A stretch of DNA of 8,215 bases, from assembly GCA_964526905.1 (NCBI GenBank), contig CAZGMN010000143.1, positions 1-8,215 of the forward strand, in the 5' to 3' direction. Under the pieces are notes generated by a model. That model was not told the DNA's origin and searched no databases. It saw only the letters and a list, made by a program, of their open reading frames with translations. Of this stretch, positions 1 through 6,794 are shown in pieces. Each line of letters opens with the position of its first letter. Position 1 is the stretch's first letter. The stretch is from CAZGMN01 sp964526905. GTDB lineage: Bacteria; Acidobacteriota; Aminicenantia; Aminicenantales; Aminicenantaceae. The position numbers and the translations under genes were made by a program.

Positions 1-2
1 CC

Positions 3-443
3 AAAGGGAACCGGATTATCAACCACAAAGGATTCGCCATCTCCCCTACTGTCAAAGACGGCTACATCCTGAAAGTCAGCGAGGATTTGCTGGACATTAT
101 GCAAGTTGTGACAGGAAAACTGCCTGTTGTTTTCCCGATTACAACTCAGGACATAACTCCCTACGGAAATGAAGTTTACCACCTCAACAGTATCATGCAG
201 CCGGCGACTGCGACCTCTGCTCCCGTTGTTGGAGTTGCAATTACAACCGAGGTTGCAGTCCCGGGCTGTGCAACAGGGTCCAGCCACTCCATCGATATTG
301 AAATGGCAGTTAGGTTTGTAGTTGAAGTGGCAAAAGCATTTGGCGAGGGAGCGTGCTCTTTCTACGACGAGAAAGAGTTTGAAAGGCTTGTCTCTCTCTA
401 CGGCTCCTTGGAGCACTTAAAGACATTGGGAAAAAAGAGCTAA
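3..443 (+). CDS. DUF1177 family protein, C-terminal part (5' end outside window)
   Basis: This is an open frame running in from the left edge. The first complete codon is at base 3 and the stop is TAA at 441-443, leaving 146 residues. The text (…INHKGFAISPTVKDGYIL… ITTQDITPYGNEVYHLNS… CATGSSHSIDIEMAVRFV) reads like the C-terminal half of DUF1177 proteins, which are usually about 300 residues long. The biochemical function of DUF1177 is unknown, and I do not assign one. No signal peptide or membrane segment is visible in the part present. The gene ends 14 bases before the AroM-family gene, so the two are almost certainly co-transcribed. DUF1177-AroM pairs are, to my knowledge, a recurrent neighbourhood. 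The family call is from memory of the motif pattern, not a search. The true start lies upstream of the window. Confidence 0.8.
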   Translation, partial: KGNRIINHKGFAISPTVKDGYILKVSEDLLDIMQVVTGKLPVVFPITTQDITPYGNEVYHLNSIMQPATATSAPVVGVAITTEVAVPGCATGSSHSIDIEMAVRFVVEVAKAFGEGACSFYDEKEFERLVSLYGSLEHLKTLGKKS

Positions 444-447
444 AAAT

Positions 448-455
448 AGGAGGTG
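448..455 (+). promoter_or_regulatory. Ribosome binding site deciding a TTG start
   Basis: AGGAGGTG lies four bases (counted from AGGAGG) before TTG at 458. No in-frame ATG exists until residue 23, which is inside the conserved AroM region. The strong Shine-Dalgarno sequence therefore fixes TTG as the start. Confidence 0.8.
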
Positions 456-457
456 AA

Positions 458-1120
458 TTGGACAAAGTCAAAGTTGGGCTTCTGACTATCGGCCAGTCGC
501 CAAGAGAAGACATCATTTCTGAAATGAAGCCTCTTCTTCATCCTGGAATAATAATACTGGAAAGAGGACTGCTGGATGGCCTCAGCCCTGAGGGAATCGA
601 GCGCTTAAAGCCTGAGGCCGGCGAGACCCCGCTTGTGACTCGCCTGAAGGGAGGCCGACAGGTTGAGCTGAGTGAAAAGAAGATAAGCTCGATGCTGCCC
701 GAAGCCATTGAATTCATGCAAAAAGAGATGAGGATAAGAGCAGCTGGAATCCTTTGCACCCATGACTTTCCAAAAAGAGAATTTTCTCTGCCGCTGGTTT
801 TTCCGTTTGATTACCTCAAGTTCTTGACCTCGCACATTTTGAAGGTTAAAAGCCTTGGAGTCGTCGTGCCGCTTGAAAGTCAGGCTGAAATGACAAAGGA
901 AAAGTGGAAGAGCTCTTTAGTCGAAGATAAATCACCTTATGCCGGAGGAAAAAGCTGGGAAGAAATTGCTAAAAGATTTATAGCCAAAAGAGTCGATGCC
1001 GTCATACTCGACTGCATAGGTTACAAGATAGAGGATAAAAAGGAAATACAGGGCTTTTTGTCAGTTCCGGTTCTTCTGCCGCGAATCATTCTTTCCTATG
1101 CCATCAATCAGCTCTTTTAA
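458..1120 (+). CDS. AroM family protein (Asp/Glu racemase-like fold)
   Basis: This 220-residue protein has about the length of E. coli AroM. It starts at TTG under a strong AGGAGGTG site. Family landmarks in order are an N-terminal beta strand and loop LLTIGQSPREDI (residues 8-19), GLLDGLSPE (37-45), TPLVTRLKGGRQVEL (57-71), GILCTHDFP (97-105), a strand LGVVVPLESQ (133-142), and LDCIGYK (184-190) followed by VPVLLPRIIL. The layout is two similar alpha/beta halves. Each half carries a cysteine in the pocket-like position (C100 followed by T101, and C186), as in the two-cysteine Asp/Glu and hydantoin racemase superfamily. E. coli AroM is named for its link to the aromatic regulon, but its reaction is not established. 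No signal peptide is seen, so it should be cytoplasmic. It lies 14 nt downstream of DUF1177 and 37 nt upstream of the sugar isomerase. Family assignment is firm; the racemase-like chemistry is inference. Confidence 0.9.
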   Translation: MDKVKVGLLTIGQSPREDIISEMKPLLHPGIIILERGLLDGLSPEGIERLKPEAGETPLVTRLKGGRQVELSEKKISSMLPEAIEFMQKEMRIRAAGILCTHDFPKREFSLPLVFPFDYLKFLTSHILKVKSLGVVVPLESQAEMTKEKWKSSLVEDKSPYAGGKSWEEIAKRFIAKRVDAVILDCIGYKIEDKKEIQGFLSVPVLLPRIILSYAINQLF

Positions 1121-1140
1121 AAAAGGGACTGTCCCTTTTT
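1120..1140 (+). repeat. Perfect 21-bp palindrome (GGGAC-T-GTCCC with A5/T5 arms)
   Basis: Five A, GGGAC, a central T, GTCCC and five T form a perfect odd-centred palindrome around base 1130. It begins in the AroM stop codon and ends three bases before the isomerase Shine-Dalgarno sequence (GGAGGTG, 1144-1150). As RNA it would fold as a short G+C stem with a CTG loop followed by U5, the form of a weak bidirectional intrinsic terminator or attenuator. The same layout is also typical of small dispersed REP-like palindromes. I cannot tell these apart from one copy. Confidence 0.75.
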
Positions 1141-1157
1141 CGAGGAGGTGAACTTAG

Positions 1158-1883
1158 ATGAAAAGGTCAGAAATAAATAGATTGATTAACGAAGGAATTG
1201 AATTTCTCGAATCAAGAGGCTATCCCCTTCCTCCTCAAGCCTTCTGGAGTCTGGAGGATTGGCACAAAAATAAAGATAAAGCTGAAGAGCTTACAAAAAG
1301 ACGGATCGGCTGGGACCTAACAGATTTTGGCTCCGGAGACTATGAAAGACTCGGTCTATTGCTTTATACCCTCTCCAACGGAATTATCGACCTCGACGGC
1401 CAAATCATCGATCAGTGCTATTCAAACAAGCTCTTGATAGTGGGAGAAAATCAGGTGACTCCCATGCACCACCACGGAATGAAGACAGAGGATATCATCA
1501 ACATAGGCGGAGGAAACCTCCAGATTAAAACTTATAACCTTGGAGAGGCAAGCAAAGTCGACGAAAGCTCTCCGGTTAAAATATTCTGCAACGAGACCTG
1601 GGAAAGCTACAAGCCGGGAACAGTCATCACTCTTAAACCTGGGGAAAGAATAAGGCTTGATCCTCATCACTATCATCAATTCTGGGGCGCACCCGGCAAG
1701 GGGAAGGTTCTGGTCGAGGAAGTCTCCTCGGTCAATGATGACCAAACTGATAACTTCTTCCTCGAAAATCTCCCCAGGTTTCCTGGGATTATTGAAGATG
1801 AAATCCCGAGATTCCTGCTCTGCACCGAGCCTCCTGGAACAGAAAAGTTCGAGATGTTGGTCCGTAAATATTTAAGAGAATGA
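1158..1883 (+). CDS. D-lyxose ketol-isomerase family protein (cupin-fold sugar isomerase)
   Basis: This 241-residue protein closely matches the D-lyxose isomerase family, whose usual length is about 225-230. The opening MKRSEINRLI…EFLESRGYPLPPQAFWSLEDW is the typical family N-terminus. The cupin metal site is visible as TPMHHHGMKTEDI, giving H104, H106 and E111, with the further ligand from DPHHYHQFWG (H170, H171 or H173). Characterised members are Mn-dependent and interconvert D-lyxose with D-xylulose and also D-mannose with D-fructose. Which sugar is used here cannot be read from sequence. The ATG has GGAGGTG (1144-1150) seven bases upstream. No signal peptide is seen, so it should be cytoplasmic. 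The stop overlaps the start of the PfkB kinase gene by four bases, pointing to translational coupling and a two-step isomerise-then-phosphorylate pathway. The unusual partners are AroM and DUF1177 upstream. Confidence 0.9.
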   Translation: MKRSEINRLINEGIEFLESRGYPLPPQAFWSLEDWHKNKDKAEELTKRRIGWDLTDFGSGDYERLGLLLYTLSNGIIDLDGQIIDQCYSNKLLIVGENQVTPMHHHGMKTEDIINIGGGNLQIKTYNLGEASKVDESSPVKIFCNETWESYKPGTVITLKPGERIRLDPHHYHQFWGAPGKGKVLVEEVSSVNDDQTDNFFLENLPRFPGIIEDEIPRFLLCTEPPGTEKFEMLVRKYLRE

Positions 1884-3130
1884 GATTACGAACGCGCTCG
1901 ACTCCAAGAAAAATTTCAGAGCTGTCAGTCCTTGTGATTGGGACGACCTGCTGCGATATGACAAATCCTGGCTTCGATTTTCTCAATGACATTGCCGGCG
2001 ACGGGCTTGTTGTTGACAGCCGGAGGATGGTCGCAATCCGGCCTGAGTGGCTAGCAATACGAAAAAACTCCTATGCTATGGGCGGAGGCTCTTTGAATAT
2101 AGCACCCCTCATTTCATTGGCAGGAGTTCCTGTAGGAATACTGACCTCTCTTGGCAGAAAAGATAACAAATATGACATCCTCGGAAAATTCATGCTCAAC
2201 ATCATGAAGAGAACAGGAGTATTTCCAATCATCATTCCCCATGACACACTTCCCTCCCCGGCCTCATTCATCAGGCCAGCCCAGTTTGGAAAACGCGAAG
2301 CCATTCTTCATGCTCCGAATGCAGTCAGTGAATTGAATATCGAGCGCCAAGATATATTTGAAAAAATAACTCAACTCCCCTCAGAGGCAATCGTTCATTA
2401 TGTTTATTCAGGGGCGAGTCAGACCATGGACGACGAGGCTGGAAGGAAACTGGGAAGGGTAATGGGAAAGCTCAAGGAGCTGGGATATATCACCATGGCC
2501 GATCCCCACACCCTCTCCAAGGATCCTAAAGAATCCATTCGCAACAAAGAAGTCATCGAAGGCTATAAGCTCCTCAAGCCGGTCCTGCCCCATCTCAGCT
2601 TTTTCTTTGCCTCTGAGGCTGAGGCGATGATGATCGCCAACACCTTCGGTTATTCATTAAGAGGGAAAAATCAAAAAGGAAAAAAATTCGATTTCCTCTG
2701 CAGGCTGGCGGATGACTTTATTCTGGATAAAGCGCCTACAATTTTTGGCGTAACCGCAGGAACAGAGGTCAGCATCATCTCTGTCAGCCCTCAGGGAAAG
2801 CGAATCGGACCTATGGCTGTGAAATCAAGATATACAGTAGCCGAGGCTCAAAGATTCGTCGGAGCCGGGGATTCCTTCAGGGCTGGCTTTGAGGTGGAAT
2901 GGGCCAAGGATAGAAGCTATTTAAGAAAATTCAAGGCAGGCGAATTGGAGAAATCCGATTTAGAGCGCCTCTGCTTGATGGGCCATCTCATGGCTGCCTG
3001 CTATATCACCCGAACGCCGTCCAATCCATACGGCAACATTCCCGGCTATCGGCATATGAAAAATATTATTGATTCAGGCCTAACATTCTCTAAGAAAGAA
3101 AAACTTTTTTCAGCCCTGAAATTATCATAA
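1880..3130 (+). CDS. PfkB/ribokinase-family carbohydrate kinase
   Basis: This 416-residue protein is longer than the usual 300-330 of ribokinase-like enzymes. The fold starts at LSVLVIGTTCCDM (residues 15-27). A substrate-side glycine motif GGGSLNIA lies at 68-75, followed by LAGVPVGILTSLGRKD (80-95). The ribokinase-like HAPNAV is at 144-149, the ADPH strand end at 207-210, and ASEAEA near 244-249 corresponds to the N-x-x-E Mg/phosphate region. The PfkB signature VGAGDSFRAGF at 327-337 has anion-hole glycines and catalytic-base candidate D331. Extra length lies partly in a 14-residue N-terminal lead and in segments around residues 30-65 and 340-390. The ATG overlaps the isomerase stop (ATGA). 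Later starts would cut close to the first strand, so I keep this one. The likely job is ATP-dependent phosphorylation of the ketose made by the isomerase, for example D-xylulose or D-fructose. Substrate is inferred from context only. The gene ends the plus-strand run. Confidence 0.88.
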   Translation: MRLRTRSTPRKISELSVLVIGTTCCDMTNPGFDFLNDIAGDGLVVDSRRMVAIRPEWLAIRKNSYAMGGGSLNIAPLISLAGVPVGILTSLGRKDNKYDILGKFMLNIMKRTGVFPIIIPHDTLPSPASFIRPAQFGKREAILHAPNAVSELNIERQDIFEKITQLPSEAIVHYVYSGASQTMDDEAGRKLGRVMGKLKELGYITMADPHTLSKDPKESIRNKEVIEGYKLLKPVLPHLSFFFASEAEAMMIANTFGYSLRGKNQKGKKFDFLCRLADDFILDKAPTIFGVTAGTEVSIISVSPQGKRIGPMAVKSRYTVAEAQRFVGAGDSFRAGFEVEWAKDRSYLRKFKAGELEKSDLERLCLMGHLMAACYITRTPSNPYGNIPGYRHMKNIIDSGLTFSKKEKLFSALKLS

Positions 3131-3277
3131 AAAAAGGGAAACTTTTAATAAGAAAATAATGGCTTAGCAAAACAGAAGTAAGTTTTTTTGCCGGATAAAT
3201 CTGGCAGAAGCTTGCCCCAGGCTTGTTGGAATTGAGTTACAAAGTCTAAGGCTATCTTGAAAACGGAGTCTGAGAAT

Positions 3278-4612
3278 TTAATTTTTCGCTTGGCCCTGTT
3301 CACCGGCCAGAACGCTCACCAGCCAGGCTTCGATCTTCTCCACCTGCTCGGGATATGTCCAGTGACCTGTATCCTGGGCAATGAGTAGTTTTTTCGGCGC
3401 GGTGATGACATTGTAGGCTGCAAACATCGAAGTCGGCGGACAAATCGTGTCGTTAAATCCCCAGGAATAATAGCCGGGCACTTTGACCAGCCGGGCAAAA
3501 TTCACGACATCATAGTATTTGGAGGTCTCGACCTTATCCTTCTTGACGTTAAAAGCAGAGTTCTTTGTGTCAAACATATGCGGCCAGCCGCCAGCCCTGC
3601 CGTTAAGATAGCCGGTCAGGTCGCAGAGCGCAGGGTAGATGGGAGCTAACCACTTCACTCTTGAATCCAAGGCTGCGGTGACGATGGACAGCGCTCCACC
3701 TTGGCTTCCGCCTGTCACGGCCAGCTTCTCGCCGTCAAACTGGGCTAAGCTGAAGATAAAATCCACAGCCCGCACGCAGCCAAGATAGACACGTTTGTAA
3801 TAGTAATGGTCCCTGTCATCTAAGTTGGAAAACCAGTACTCATTGAGCGCTCCATTGAAAAGGTCTGTATAGACTGAGGGGTCCATTGTCACAGGAATGC
3901 CGTGGATTCCAATCTCAAGAGTGATGGTCCCTTTCTTGGCCATAGCCACATCCCCGGAGTAAGGCCTTATGCCAGCGCCCGGGACACGGAGCAGGGCCGG
4001 ATATTTCCCATCCTTTTTGGGCATACACAAAATCCCGTAGATTCGCGATCCTTCACGAAAATTCTGGAAGCTTACCTGGTAGACATCAACCGTTTCGTTC
4101 GAGCGCTCAGGCAAGAGGGTCATTTTTGCATCGAGCGACATCTTGGCTGCCTCTGCTTTCTCCTTTTCCCAGAAATCAATAAAATCTTTGGGGAGCTCTG
4201 TCGTCGGCTGAATCCTTAGAGGATCAAAAGCTGCTGCGGCCAGGCCTGAGTATTCTTTGCCGTCAATATTGGCAAAGGCCGAGCATTGGAGGAATCCAGG
4301 CGTTTTCATTGTTCTGCCGTCCACTGTGACCTTACTTTCTTTTAAAACCAACGTTTCGGATTTAATAGGCTCCATTTTTTCCGGCGCAATCTCATATCTC
4401 ACCAACGCGTTTCTAATTAGGTTTCCATACTGCAAGACTGAAATCGAAAATTTTGCGCTTTCGCCTAACCTGTACTCCCAGTCAGGATGGTCTGGAGCGA
4501 CGATGACCTTGACCATCTGCTCCCGCGGCTGAGAGAACGAAACAGACGTGAATAACAAAACAAGGCTTATCACCAGAAAAATGGCTAATTTGAAAGTATT
4601 CCTCTTTTTCAT
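3278..4612 (-). CDS. Secreted acetyl xylan esterase / cephalosporin-C deacetylase family hydrolase
   Basis: This is a 444-residue alpha/beta hydrolase of the AXE1 type, which removes acetyl (or other acyl) groups from carbohydrates. The start chosen is ATG at 4610-4612, with AAGGAG six bases upstream. Residues 1-27 form a Sec signal peptide (MKKRNTFK, a hydrophobic run AIFLVISLVLLFTSV, then SFS before QPR), with no lipobox. Residues 30-130 are a beta-rich N-terminal domain of Ig-like appearance. The catalytic domain follows: VPGAG near 210-214, GIHGIP (235-240), and the nucleophile elbow VTGGSQGGA with S303. The acid candidate is D388 in WGFNDTICPP, and the histidine is H417 in DTGHW, completing the triad. 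DRDHYYYKRVYLGCVRAVDF and DSRVKWLAPIYPALCDL are typical of this family. The protein is probably periplasmic or extracellular. It is a monocistronic-looking gene, convergent with the kinase. Polysaccharide deacetylation is likely, but some relatives act on other esters. Confidence 0.85.
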   Translation of the reverse strand: MKKRNTFKLAIFLVISLVLLFTSVSFSQPREQMVKVIVAPDHPDWEYRLGESAKFSISVLQYGNLIRNALVRYEIAPEKMEPIKSETLVLKESKVTVDGRTMKTPGFLQCSAFANIDGKEYSGLAAAAFDPLRIQPTTELPKDFIDFWEKEKAEAAKMSLDAKMTLLPERSNETVDVYQVSFQNFREGSRIYGILCMPKKDGKYPALLRVPGAGIRPYSGDVAMAKKGTITLEIGIHGIPVTMDPSVYTDLFNGALNEYWFSNLDDRDHYYYKRVYLGCVRAVDFIFSLAQFDGEKLAVTGGSQGGALSIVTAALDSRVKWLAPIYPALCDLTGYLNGRAGGWPHMFDTKNSAFNVKKDKVETSKYYDVVNFARLVKVPGYYSWGFNDTICPPTSMFAAYNVITAPKKLLIAQDTGHWTYPEQVEKIEAWLVSVLAGEQGQAKN

Positions 4613-4618
4613 GCGCAT

Positions 4619-4624
4619 CTCCTT
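4619..4624 (-). promoter_or_regulatory. Ribosome binding site deciding the esterase start
   Basis: On the minus strand AAGGAG is followed by ATGCGC and then ATGAAA. The first ATG touches the Shine-Dalgarno sequence with no spacer, while the second is six bases away. The second also begins a clean signal peptide (MKKR…), so it is the better start. A further upstream in-frame ATG at 4687 has no such site and would put a non-signal segment in front. Confidence 0.75.
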
Positions 4625-4688
4625 AAATAAATTGGTTCTCTTCCAAAGTGTGGAATTAAAAAATATGTAGCAAGCCATTAAAAACACA

Positions 4689-4864
4689 TATTCGGAATGG
4701 CCGGAGCGACCATTGAAGGTTTAGCCTTCCTGAACCGCCCTTCGAGGGAACCCGGCCTTGCCGGGCGGCGAGGATGTCTGAGCGAAGCGAGTTCCGCAGC
4801 CGCCGAGAAGGGCGGTGAGGGAACGGCGTTAAAAACCTGATTGGGAGCGAGGCCATTCCGAATA
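4689..4864. repeat. 176-bp GC-rich nested palindromic element with TA-flanked inverted termini (MITE-like)
   Basis: The ends are perfect inverted repeats: TTCGGAATGGCC (4691-4702) and GGCCATTCCGAA (4851-4862), each bordered outside by TA (4689-4690 and 4863-4864). Nested helices continue inward. These are AGGTTT/AAACCT (4717-4722 with 4833-4838), GCCTTCC with GGAACGGC around one bulged C (4724-4730 with 4820-4827), ACCGCCCTTC/GAAGGGCGGT (4734-4743 with 4807-4816), CCCGGC-CTT-GCCGGG (4751-4765) and CGGCG/CGCCG (4766-4770 with 4801-4805). A GCGAAGC mini-hairpin lies at 4782-4788. The heptamer GGAGCGA occurs in direct orientation just inside both ends (4703-4709 and 4844-4850). The block is far more GC-rich than the AT-rich DNA on either side. 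TA flanks fit TA-targeting (IS630/mariner-type) non-autonomous elements. A structured RNA or dispersed REP-like repeat is the alternative. It encodes no convincing protein. Confidence 0.7.
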
Positions 4865-5000
4865 GGTTGCTCATTGAATCCACATAAAATGGAAAAGAAC
4901 CAATGAACTTTAATAAATTGACGCAAAATAATTAATATGAACAACACTATTCATCAATTATAAAGACGAAATATAAATTGAATGAGCCGATGCAGCTAAT
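4865..5000. other. AT-rich intergenic stretch, no gene seen
   Basis: With the element at 4689-4864 this completes the 388-base gap between the esterase and the amidohydrolase. I see AT-rich DNA without a coding frame. There is no clear U-tailed hairpin after the amidohydrolase stop; the short AATGA…TCATT pairing around 4981-5004 is too weak. No near-consensus promoter for the esterase stands out, although one would be expected here or in 4625-4688. Confidence 0.5.
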
Positions 5001-6725
5001 TCATTTTTGGTAAAGGACTTTTCCGCCGACGATGGTATAGAGAACTTCGGCAGTCAAAATCTCATCATCAGGAACAGTCATGATGTCTTTGGAGAGAACC
5101 GCGATGTCAGCCAGTTTGCCCGGCTTCAGCGAGCCCAGAATATCCTCCTCGAAACCGGCATAAGCGCAGTTTAAAGTGTAAGACCGTAAGGCCTCTTCTC
5201 TGCTCATCTTCTGCTCAGGATAGAAGAGTGTCCCGTCCTTCATCTTCCGCGTTACTGTAGCGTAAAAGCAGGCAATGGGATCCACATCCTCGACAGGCGC
5301 GTCTGTTCCGTTGCAGATGATCGCACCCGACCGCATGAGCTTCTGCCAGACATAGGCGCCCTCCTCTGCCCTCTTCGCTCCAAGACGTTTGATAACCCAC
5401 GGCCCGTCAGAAGTGCAGTGAATTCCCTGCATGGAAGCGATTACACCCAGCTTGCCGAAGCGGGGAATATCAGCAGGGTCAAGATGCTGGGCATGTTCGA
5501 CCCGCCAGCGAAGGTCTTTCTTGTCCGGATGAGCCTTAAATGCTTCCTCATAGATGTTTAAAATCTCACGGTTGGCTCTATCTCCAATAGCATGGGTGCA
5601 AAGCTGGAAGCCGTTCTCGATGGCAATCCTGGCGGTTTCTTTGATAACTTCAACCGGAGTTGTATTCAGGCCTTTACTCGTCGGGAGGTCGGAATAGGGC
5701 TCGAGCAGCCAAGCTCCATGCGCGCCCAGCGCCCCATCCATCAAGCGCTTGATGGCCCGGACTGTGAGGTGGCTCTGTCCCATCCTGATGATCTTGTATT
5801 CATTGAGGCGCTTCTTCAGGCTTTCATTGCCCTCGTTTATCATCACCCAGAGCCGGATTCCGAGCTTTCCCTCCTGGGCGAATTCTTTAAAAAGGTCAAT
5901 GGTCTTAAAAGATGAACTGGCATCAAAGAAGCTTGTCAATCCTTTGGACAGGCATTCCTGGGCAGCAAGCTCAATCACCCGTCTCTCTTCGGCTTTAACC
6001 TCTTCAAGCGGTCGGCTCAATTCATAAGTCCTCAACGCCACGCCCAGCAGCCCCTGGGCGGTTTCTCGAAAGGCTCCGATTGGGTTGCCGTTCGCATCCC
6101 TGATAATCTCGCCGCCCTTGGGGTCGCGAGTTTTCTTGGTGATTTTAGCCAGCTCCATGGCTTTGGCATTAGCGAGGCAGGAATGGCCGCTGGCATGCGT
6201 CAACAGAACTGGATTTTGAGGCGAGACCTTGCTCAGGGCATGATGGAAAGGCAGCCCATCGACACTCGGTTTCGGTGTTTTATCCCATTTCTCTTGATGC
6301 CAGCCCCTGCCCCTGATCCACTCGCCTGGCTTGGCCTTCTGCACAGCATCCTTGACCATGGCCACAATATCGTCCCAGTTCTTAGCCTTTGTCAGGTCCA
6401 ATTCCAGCTTGGCCTCACCTACACCCGTGAAATGGCCATGGCCATCGATGAAGCCCGGAATGGCCAGCCTCCCTTCCAAATCGATAACTTTTGTCGCTGG
6501 GCCGATGTAGGCTTTGATTTCTTTGTCAGTGCCCACAGCCGCAATCAAATCGCCCCTGACGGCAAGCGCCTGCGCTTCAGGCTTGGCTTCATCAACTGTC
6601 ACGATTTTTCCCTTGACTAAAACCAGGTCTGCAGGCTCAGGCTTGCGGGCACAGGAAAAGAAAAGAATAGTGACTGAAAGGCCCAAAACGAAAAGAAGGA
6701 ACCTAAGAGACAATCTTTTTGACAT
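5001..6725 (-). CDS. Lipoprotein metal-dependent amidohydrolase, YtcJ/Amidohydro_3 type
   Basis: This 574-residue protein has the usual YtcJ-like length plus an export signal. MSKRLSLR, a hydrophobic run (9-23) and FFSC give lipidation at C25, with alanine at +2, so it is likely an outer-membrane-type lipoprotein. The FFS lipobox is slightly atypical. The N-terminal composite beta domain contains ADLVLVKGKIVTVD (32-45). The metal motif is PGFIDGHGHFTG with H96 and H98. The TIM-barrel sites are the lysine/aspartate segment IKRLMDGALGAHGAW (325-339), H378 in CTHAIGDRA, H411 in RVEHAQH and catalytic-type D475 in NGTDAPVED. The C-terminal GSLKPGKLADIAVLS…GGKVLY closes the fold. The family hydrolyses amide or related C-N bonds (for example N-substituted formamides), but most members have no known substrate. 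ATG at 6723-6725 is chosen because AAGGAGG lies nine bases upstream. The ATG at 6746 has no site and would lengthen the signal peptide's charged end. Confidence 0.88.
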   Translation of the reverse strand: MSKRLSLRFLLFVLGLSVTILFFSCARKPEPADLVLVKGKIVTVDEAKPEAQALAVRGDLIAAVGTDKEIKAYIGPATKVIDLEGRLAIPGFIDGHGHFTGVGEAKLELDLTKAKNWDDIVAMVKDAVQKAKPGEWIRGRGWHQEKWDKTPKPSVDGLPFHHALSKVSPQNPVLLTHASGHSCLANAKAMELAKITKKTRDPKGGEIIRDANGNPIGAFRETAQGLLGVALRTYELSRPLEEVKAEERRVIELAAQECLSKGLTSFFDASSSFKTIDLFKEFAQEGKLGIRLWVMINEGNESLKKRLNEYKIIRMGQSHLTVRAIKRLMDGALGAHGAWLLEPYSDLPTSKGLNTTPVEVIKETARIAIENGFQLCTHAIGDRANREILNIYEEAFKAHPDKKDLRWRVEHAQHLDPADIPRFGKLGVIASMQGIHCTSDGPWVIKRLGAKRAEEGAYVWQKLMRSGAIICNGTDAPVEDVDPIACFYATVTRKMKDGTLFYPEQKMSREEALRSYTLNCAYAGFEEDILGSLKPGKLADIAVLSKDIMTVPDDEILTAEVLYTIVGGKVLYQK

Positions 6726-6734
6726 GATAACAGG

Positions 6735-6741
6735 CCTCCTT
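6735..6741 (-). promoter_or_regulatory. Ribosome binding site of the amidohydrolase
   Basis: AAGGAGG on the minus strand lies nine bases before ATG at 6723-6725. It selects the MSKRLS start over the upstream MRRRPVI start. Confidence 0.75.
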
Positions 6742-6765
6742 CGCAAGTGAATATATTAAAAACGG

Positions 6766-6794
6766 TTTATAGCATTTCAAAAATTTGAAGTCAA
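6766..6794 (-). promoter_or_regulatory. Sigma-70-type promoter for the amidohydrolase
   Basis: On the minus strand TTGACT (6789-6794) and TATAAA (6766-6771) are separated by exactly 17 bases. Each hexamer is one mismatch from consensus. Transcription would start near 6759, giving a leader of roughly 30-35 bases that contains the AAGGAGG site. The spacer holds a small dyad, TTCAAA-AA-TTTGAA on the plus strand (6776-6789), which could be an operator or just AT-rich symmetry. Confidence 0.7.

Noticed and set aside
3131..3277. Hairpin-like sequences between the convergent kinase and esterase genes: AAAAG-GGAAA-CTTTT just after the kinase stop, and GCCGGATAAATCTGGC at about 3190-3205.
   Set aside because: The first stem is only A/T plus one G-C and lacks a U tail. 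The second has its T-run on the wrong side to serve as an intrinsic terminator for either gene.
4613..4687. Extension of the esterase to an upstream ATG at 4687 (adds MFLMACYIFF…).
   Set aside because: No ribosome binding site is seen there. It would bury a clean signal peptide, and AAGGAG supports the ATG at 4610-4612.
4678..4947. Open frames on the minus strand across the GC-rich palindrome.
   Set aside because: They read through the inverted repeats, show low-complexity R/P-rich translation and have no ribosome binding site. They are a by-product of the GC-rich element.
5592..6620. Plus-strand open frames opposite the amidohydrolase.
   Set aside because: They are antisense shadows of a strongly supported coding region and lack recognisable motifs and ribosome binding sites.
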